A stretch of DNA of 64,000 bases, taken from positions 4,416,171 to 4,480,170 of the forward strand of contig BCKC01000002.1 of assembly GCA_001600455.1 (NCBI GenBank), in the 5' to 3' direction. Made by a program: the position numbers and the translations under genes. Below are positions 57,098-64,000 of this stretch, one piece after another. Each line of letters starts with the position of its first letter. The stretch's first letter is position 1. The stretch is from Endocalyx cinctus (Eukaryota > Ascomycota > Sordariomycetes > Amphisphaeriales > Apiosporaceae). The notes below the pieces were generated by a model, which saw nothing but the letters and a program-made list of their open reading frames with translations, searched no databases and was not told the DNA's origin.

Positions 57098-58766
57098 TTA
57101 TAGCACATATCGAAAGTCCGGATGTCTATCACCTTTCTTTCCGGCATCAATCTCCCGAACTTTATCATCCATAGACATACGATCACGCTTGTTGTTGATA
57201 TTTTTAAGGATTGTCCACATGGTGAAATAACCGATACCGGCGATAAGTATGCCCCCGAGCGAGATGGCGTGCCCGAGGGTGTACCTGCCGTCTGCTGCCT
57301 TGATCCGATAAATTTGGCCAGCCTAATTATATCGGAGTTAGTATCACGCGATCAACTTCGTTGGTATTCTCGATACTTACCAGGATACCTGCGCTGTTCC
57401 CTACGGTTTGCTGCAGGCCAATGGCAGTAGCACGTTTAAAGTAGCCAGCATTGCTATTACTGACCCAAGTCACATTCAAGCCGACGACACAGTAGATACC
57501 GGTCGCGGTGAGAAAAGTGGCAAAGTATAAAACAGCAGTCGACTTCATAGAGACGCCTAGTTGCAACGCATAACCCGTAGCAGTGACCAAAGCCATGGGT
57601 ACCATGAAGACCGCGCGACGATTGAAGCGGTCGGACAGAAAGGAGATAAATATGTAAACGGCCGAAGCCCACAGATACACCGGCACGGTAAGCAATTGGG
57701 TCTTGATGCTGTCATATCCGAATCCCTTGATGATGACGGGGAGGAAGGTTCCGAATCCGAACGAGCACGTATTCGCGCCGAATTGGCAGAGGGCTGATAA
57801 CCAGACCTTCGGGTCTTTGAAAGCAAGCTTAACCTCGGTCTTGTCAAACGTCTCGGACTCCCCCAGATAAACTTTGGTCTGCTCGTGTCGAATGCGCATC
57901 AAAGCTTTCTCATCCTCGTGTAACCACCAAGCTGACTCGAAGTCGTCGGGGAGCATGAAGATCGACACGATTCCCACTACCACGGAGATCAAACCTTCCA
58001 CCAGGAACAGCCATCTCCAGCCTGCCAACCCTTTCGTACCGTGTAGACTCGTCAGTCCGTACGCAAGGAGCCCACCTAAACCTCCCGACAGAGCCGCGGC
58101 CACGAATAGGTAAGATATGCGTCTCGCCTGCTCCTCTTTCTTGTAGAAAGTGCTGAGAAAAATGGTGAGACACGGGAAAAGACCGCTCTCGAATACGCCT
58201 AGCAAGAGACGAGTGGCAAGTAGACTCGCGTAGCTCGTTACGAAGGCGGAACCGATTATGACGGCGGACCAGCTGATGATCAAAAACGGGATCAGGCGAC
58301 TGGCTCTCGCTTTCTTCAGAATCAAAGAAGCCGGGATTTCGAATGTGATATAAGTGACTAAAGAACATGTTTTAGTTTGTTGGCCACCGGTACGTGTCTT
58401 TTACGTTACGCGTACCATAGAATACTGTAACAGCAACATTGAGCCGGTCACCAGTGAGGTTCAAATCTTCCGTCATCCCAGCAATGGCTGCGTTTCCTGT
58501 ACATGATATCAGCATGGCCCATGCCAGTTTTCAAGGGTAATTAGCAGTGACAATCATATACCTATGTTACTCCGATCGAGATAAGCCACAAGGAAGAAAA
58601 CGACACACATGGGAGCTAAGAACGTATCTAGCTTCCTGAGCAGTTTCTTTTCGGCATTCCTGTCAATCGTCAAGTCTGAGGGGAGAGTTCGGGGTGAGTT
58701 AGGCGACTCGGGAGACTCCTTGTCGCTATCTCTCAGGTCGACCTCCATCCTTGCTTCAATAGACAT
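57098..58766 (-). CDS. MFS anion:cation symporter (allantoate/vitamin permease family)
   Basis: Exons 58766-58562, 58496-58416, 58357-57381 and 57322-57098 agree in phase and give 495 aa. Start MSIEAR was chosen over an upstream Met because the leader before it is hydrophobic and atypical. The signature FLVAYLDRSNIGNAAIAGM after the first helix, then TYITFEIPASLIL and GLFPCLTIFLSTFY, are those of the ACS family (allantoate, nicotinate, pantothenate carriers). The central loop PDDFESAWWLHEDEKALM and a twelve-helix pattern are complete. It probably takes up an organic anion; substrate unknown. Convergent with the DHA1 gene. Confidence 0.92.
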
Positions 58767-60404
58767 ATTTCCCCCGAGGGTAATGAAACACAAAGACCAA
58801 AGAAAACTGACTTTGGAAATGAAATGTAATAGAGCGAATCGATGACTTATAATCAACAAAGTGAATCAGATTCACTTACCAACACAATCCAGTCACAATA
58901 TCAAGATGACAGGCATGACGATCGGCTTTTGAGTCCTATCGTTGAAGGAAAAAAAATAAGTAAGCTAATTACGGTGTGTACTAATCTTTAAGGTGGGTTG
59001 GGTGGGGTAAATAAAGACGAAAAAACATGGGGTAGTTATTTTCTGGTATGATAGTTACTCCACCGAGTCTTGGTATTTTTTTTACTTGTATATCCCTTTG
59101 ATAACTACTCTGTACATGAAATGACCTTGCTAATATTGTATTGAAAGGTTTCATAGCTTCGTGTCAGATACGATCAAGATCAATCAGATTTCATAGTCTC
59201 ACCACTCACTATACTACTCTACTTATACAAGCTCCTTTATCCAAGTAACGTGGTTTATCTACCTCTTCAAACTCCTAAATCCACTTATTTCAAGGAATTC
59301 CACCCCTTCTGCTTGGTTGCCTGTGAGAGGCCCACACGATCCACTATTCCCTAATCATCACTATCTTTTACCCTACAGTATCGTTATCATCACCGCATTC
59401 CCCATCTAAATCTGTACCAAGACTCTTAAATGTGCCTGACTTTACTCCGTACCTAGGGTTTTTTTATGTATATTTGGTCCCTTCTGCTTTTTTTCCCTCT
59501 TTAATCTAGAGAAAGAGGAGAAAGGTTAATGAACAATAACATCAGACGTATCGAAGTCTCTTAGGTCGCTTTATTCAGTTGAATACTCTCTGATTTAACT
59601 TTGACTTGACTACTTAGTAATCAGACTCTTTGCAAGTTCACCATCTGTAAAACCTTCATCCGCTACACGGTTATAATGGATCACTAGCTACTTTTGAACC
59701 CTGACCTCTAATAATCCCCTACTCTGAATGCTCCGTATTCTGTTCTGATGAAGAGATATCGATGAATAACGTTCGTCTTATCTCCGTAATCCCCGACATA
59801 AACTCAGGGCCCGGATGCGCATATGATATCGGCTTGGGTGTCGAGTATATGCGCCAGAGCGTCATATAGGTGCGCTTTAGGAAAAAAAACTAAACGAGAC
59901 AGGGGAGTATATCAATATGTAGATAATTCACTCGAAAGGTTGTGGCTTTCTCGGGATGCATGGTACTTTAATGTCATTTCTGCCTGGATGTAGAGTCTAG
60001 GGGGACACTCAGCTGCATACGGAACCCAGACAAGATAAGGTACCGTTGGTTGGTGACTGCATAGAAGATAGACATAACTGCATGTTCATCCCCCCCCCCC
60101 CCTCTGCAAAAAATGTAGAATAGCCTGATCTGCCAACCTTACACAAATGATTATGGTCGTGATTTATGATTTTTTTTTATTTTTTTTTGGGCGCCGATGT
60201 GAAGGCATCACCACAGAGCCCGAATTTTATGCACGATCCTCAATTAACGGATGATAAACGGTGAGATTTTCGAAGCTATTTCTTGTACCTACACAGAAGG
60301 GTATCTTCCCACAACTCCAAATACTTAATCAGCCTCATTCTTGACGGAAGCCCATTCTCTACGCAAAATTCAACATTCCATCAATATCATTCACATTCAC
60401 AGCC
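58767..60404. other. Intergenic, no gene supported
   Basis: 1.6 kb of AT-rich DNA with a C11 run near 60090-60101 and T runs near 60171-60188. It contains promoters of the MFS gene (left) and P450-3 (right). No gene recognised. Confidence 0.4.
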
Positions 60405-62224
60405 ATGAGTCTCGTCGATATTCTTCTTCAACTCTCAAAATATGGGACGTTATTCATCCTATCATACGTACGTTGACTGCACCCTGCGTTTCTATATCTG
60501 CTTGAGAAACTCCACTCATTAAATATCTTGAAGCACCTGTTGCTATTTGCCTATCGGCTTCAATTTCATCCCCTGAGAAATTATCGGGGCCCGACACTTG
60601 CCAAAGCATCAGATCTGTATGGCGCCATATTCTCCGTTCGAAAGGAACTTCATCTCAAGACTTGGAGAGACCATCAGAAATACGGTATGTATATGTAAAT
60701 TATTGACTCGTGCTGAGAAGTGACTAATGAGAACCGGCTTAGGTGCTATCTTTCGACAAGGTCCGAATAAGTTGGTCCTTAACTCTTTACAAGCTCTTCA
60801 AGGTTGGTATTTTCTGAGATTTAGCAATTCGCAAATGAGTAATTATGGTGATCGAGGAGTCTACCTAATGAGAATTCAATCGGACACCTACCTATGCTTC
60901 TAGTTCATTCACGGCGAGACTGACGTTCTAAAAAACTTATTCAACAGACATATACCTTGACGACAATGTTGCCAAGTCGCCATGCTATCAGGCGGGAAAT
61001 ATGAACCCAACAATGACAAATGTCTTCAATACGACGGACAAAAGGTTTCATCGGTTTAAGCGACAACTTATCGGACGAATTGTGACTGAACGTTCAATGA
61101 GAGAATTTGAACCTATTATGGCAGAACAGGTTGACGTGTTTGTCAGGCAGCTATGGAAATCGACCCTAGAAGGGGCAGATATTAACATGTCAGAGAGGTG
61201 CAGGTATCTCGGTCTTGACATAGTTGGTCATCTTGCCTTCGGGTACGACCTCAACCTTCAAACCGATCAAACTCATCGGTATTTGGTTCATGCCATGATG
61301 ATCGGTAGCTGGCGACTCAATATTTACATGCAATGACCCTTTCTGAGGAAATTCCGGGCGGAGATATTCTTCTATCTTCTCGCCGTTTTATCCGGTCGCA
61401 GCCTTCTCCAGACGCTGAGGAAGATGATCCAGGCACGGATCGCGCTGCCGAAAGAGGCGAAAAATGATCTGTACGCGCACATGATAGACGCCGTAGCCTC
61501 GGACGGGGAGAAAGACGGCAATTTCGACGGCCGCATCACGCTAGGCGCCATATGGAACGAGGCCATCTTCTTCCTTCCCGCCGGTGGGGACACCACGTCT
61601 ACCGCTCTCAGTGCTCTGTTCTTCTACCTTGCGCAGAACCCCCGCTGCCAGCAGAGACTAGCAGAGGAGATTCGATCTACCTTCGCCACAGGGGCGGAAA
61701 TTCGAGGCGGTCCCCGACTCTTAGGATGCGAGTATCTTCGTGCGTGCATCAACGAGGCACTGCGCATGTCGCCGCCCGTGGCTGGCACCCTATGGCGGGT
61801 TCAGGGGGACAATAACACGGAAGGCCCGCTAGTCGCAGATGGGCACGTCATACCCCCAGACATTCAGGTCGGTGTGAACATCTACTCGCTACACCATAAT
61901 GCCGCGTACTTCCCCGACCCATTCACATTTGAGCCGGAGCGCTGGCTTTCTCCTAACGTAGGCGTCCGGTCGGATCTTAGAGCGTTCGTTCCATTTTCCG
62001 TGGGTGCTAGGGCTTGCGCGGGACGACCGATGGCATATCAAGAGATTAGTCTCGCTATGGCTAAGACGTTATGGTACTTTGACTTCGGGATGAGCGATGC
62101 GTCCAAAGTGGGAAAGATGGAGTTTCGTCTTAAGGATGTTTTCACTTCAACGCACGATGGTCCGTATCTTAAGTTCAGACCTAGGGGAGAGTATTCGAAA
62201 GAGCTTGAGCGGGATGTGTCGTAG
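60405..62224 (+). pseudogene. Cytochrome P450 (P450-3) interrupted by an in-frame TGA
   Basis: Exons 60405-60467, 60534-60684, 60743-60802 and 60948-62224 join in phase and would encode 516 aa. A TGA at 61334-61336 (codon 221) breaks the last exon. The same frame continues for 295 codons with all P450 marks: PAGGDTTSTALS (I-helix), INEALR (ExxR), FEPERW, and the heme loop FSVGARACAGRPMAY with Cys near codon 448. The N-terminus has an anchor and HPLRNYRGP hinge. There are no frameshifts, so this is one recent point change, plausibly TGG or CGA to TGA, or a sequencing error. No intron that would remove the stop is evident. Without readthrough the product lacks the heme domain and is dead. An AATAAA lies at 62315-62320. 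Confidence 0.85.
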
Positions 62225-64000
62225 TCTCTTCAGTATGGCTATACACTTAAAGATTATCTATGTTTCTTTTCTAAAACGGGTTTTAGTACCTGTCGTGAAT
62301 TGAACGAAATGATAAATAAAAAGATCATAGGATAAATGTCTATCATTTGCGATAACCAAAATCATGACCTGACCTTATCAACTCTACTAGATATAAACCT
62401 TGTAATATATCATACATAACAGTTACCACGGCCTACACGTCCTTATGAGATTTAATGTTGGAATATTGGTAGTTAATAATCTACTAACGTACGACCAAGT
62501 TACTAGAAACACTGTCTACGAGTCGAGTGGTTTTATCATTTAAGGGTAATATCACCTCCTCGTACAAAAAACAATATACTTAATAAATTTTTTTTTTCAT
62601 ACACTCTTAAGTGTACTCTGTATTTCGAAGAACAGTAATCAATTGCCGACCGGGATCGATTAATGTACCAATACTTCAAGACCGGAACCATACCATTGTG
62701 TATTACAACCGTTGATACCTCCGGCTACAACGATCATTATCTTGAATGTTGGGTATTATGATATCGCGGATAGTTCAACGGAATTCATTCTATTCTATGA
62801 TGGATGTTACGAAAGGTAAAGTAGTATCAGGTAAACTTGGCAGAGATGCATCTCGTCCCTGCAGACACGCACTGAAGCCTTGGCTCAGCAATCCTCAGAT
62901 CAATGAGCCACAAAGCTTGATAGTTTTTCTTGATTATGTAACTTACGAAGTGCAAGGGGGGAAAAAATAATACGATGGATTTTATTTTAATCGTCTTGAT
63001 TTGGACTCCTGCTTTGTGCATCGATTACCTCGGTCTAGCTGCCTCTACTTATATCACCTTCTACATACAGCATACACAGATCGTTTCATACGACGTTATG
63101 AGATCGCATTTATAGAAGGAGACACGTAATTGCCGCCACCTACTTCTCATCACTTTATTTTTTTTTAACCGCATAATTTGTCACCGTGTCTTTGGTATTG
63201 ATTATACAAGTGAATTGGATGACATTGGCGAGGGCTCACAGTTGGCAAACGCCTCCAAATTTAACAAGACCGGGTTGATAGATAAGTGGGATTGGAACCC
63301 CTGGTTTCATTTGGGAGAATCTACACGCATGTAGGGCCCCACGATAGAACCCTGTGTTTGCTTTTGTCCTATTCATTTCGCTTCCCACGAGGCGACTTCA
63401 TTTATATCAATGTTTAATTAATAAATGCTGATAGGTACCAGAGCGAATAGGAGCGACACACTGCCACACATCTTAATTCAACGACCTTTATGCTTAGAAT
63501 AATCAGTTTGCCTCTTCGCTACTAATATTACCCAAAATAATACGTTGAAAATTATGTACTTAATTATTTATTTACTTATGTTTTTTTTTTTTTTTTTTGT
63601 GTTCATTTCAACTTTCTTTTGAACAATCAACGGGATCCTCCGACGGATAAATTAGGTACCCCACGGGGCTCTTGGCGGAGACGTTGGTCGGATGAGACTG
63701 TATCTCTGAAGTCATAATAACATGGGATATTATACTAAGTATCCAATATCCATAGTACGTACATCGAGTTGAGTTCTCCGTAGAGTGAACCGTTGAGAGG
63801 TGACCCACCATAGCAGTTCGCGCGACCCGGTTTGCTTAGTTGCCGTTACCCGGTTTACTAGCTCTGCGGATCTACAGTCACAAGAGTCTCCAACTCAATC
63901 TGGAAGTTTATTTATTCTTCAGCATCATATTTAGATCCCGATATATTGGATAGGCTTAAGGAGACAAAGTCATGCAGTACAGTCAGAACAACAAGCCTTG
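62225..64000. other. AT-rich gene-free right end
   Basis: A poly-T run (about 63580-63598) and small unconvincing frames (62746-62970, 63608-63811) are the only features. One spot near 63285 on the minus strand resembles a tRNA box B but has no complete tRNA fold. Confidence 0.4.

Noticed and set aside
61260..61340. An intron removing the TGA in P450-3
   Set aside because: The only GT...AG pairs nearby are too short or would delete conserved sequence.
63270..63335. tRNA-like segment on the minus strand
   Set aside because: A box-B-like GGTTCCAATCC is present, but there is no box A and the cloverleaf is incomplete (about 57 nt).
1..64000. CRISPR arrays, bacterial operons, phage genes or rRNA
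   Set aside because: No regularly spaced repeats, no ribosomal RNA core sequence and no prokaryotic gene organisation were seen; all genes are spliced fungal genes.

Overview
The window is nuclear DNA from a filamentous ascomycete (Pezizomycotina). Nearly every gene is split by short GT-AG introns (about 45-115 bp), and it holds families typical of these fungi: a non-reducing polyketide synthase (NR-PKS), UstYa/DUF3328 proteins, a HET-ankyrin protein, Myb regulators, several P450s and MFS carriers. I cannot name the genus. I joined exons by hand, requiring reading frame and splice phase to agree at every junction, so most models are complete.

Layout. 1-573: the 3' end of a large-subunit catalase. 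1.1-3.3 kb: P450-1. 3.6-9.2 kb: a small island bracketed by two transposon relics (a MITE-like element at 3596-4014 and a solo-LTR-like element at 8931-9202). It holds two divergent UstYa-like genes and a small secreted protein made of two 34-residue, two-cysteine repeats. 9.4-28.9 kb: an NRPS-like A-T-R carboxylate reductase, an MCT-type MFS carrier, an SDR, P450-2, an NAD-dependent epimerase-like protein, a Myb regulator, a secreted protein of unknown function and a phenol-hydroxylase-type FAD monooxygenase. 30.1-38.1 kb: an NR-PKS with order SAT-KS-AT-PT-ACP-ACP-MT-TE. 38.4-40.6 kb: a HET-ankyrin gene. 42.3-46.8 kb: an amino-acid permease and a second Myb gene. 48.4-52.5 kb: a divergent pair that looks like the fungal UDP-rhamnose route (4,6-dehydratase and 3,5-epimerase/4-reductase). 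54-58.8 kb: two MFS transporters. 60.4-62.2 kb: P450-3, broken by an in-frame TGA.

How they may work together (inference). The NR-PKS should release a C-methylated orsellinic-type acid. The A-T-R enzyme could reduce such a free acid to an aldehyde, and the FAD monooxygenase, SDR and P450s could tailor it. The Myb gene and the carriers would serve regulation and transport. The UstYa pair plus repeat peptide may be a separate peptide pathway resembling dikaritin RiPPs, although the peptide lacks dibasic Kex2 sites. The UDP-rhamnose pair could serve cell-surface glycans or a glycosylated product, but I see no glycosyltransferase in the window.
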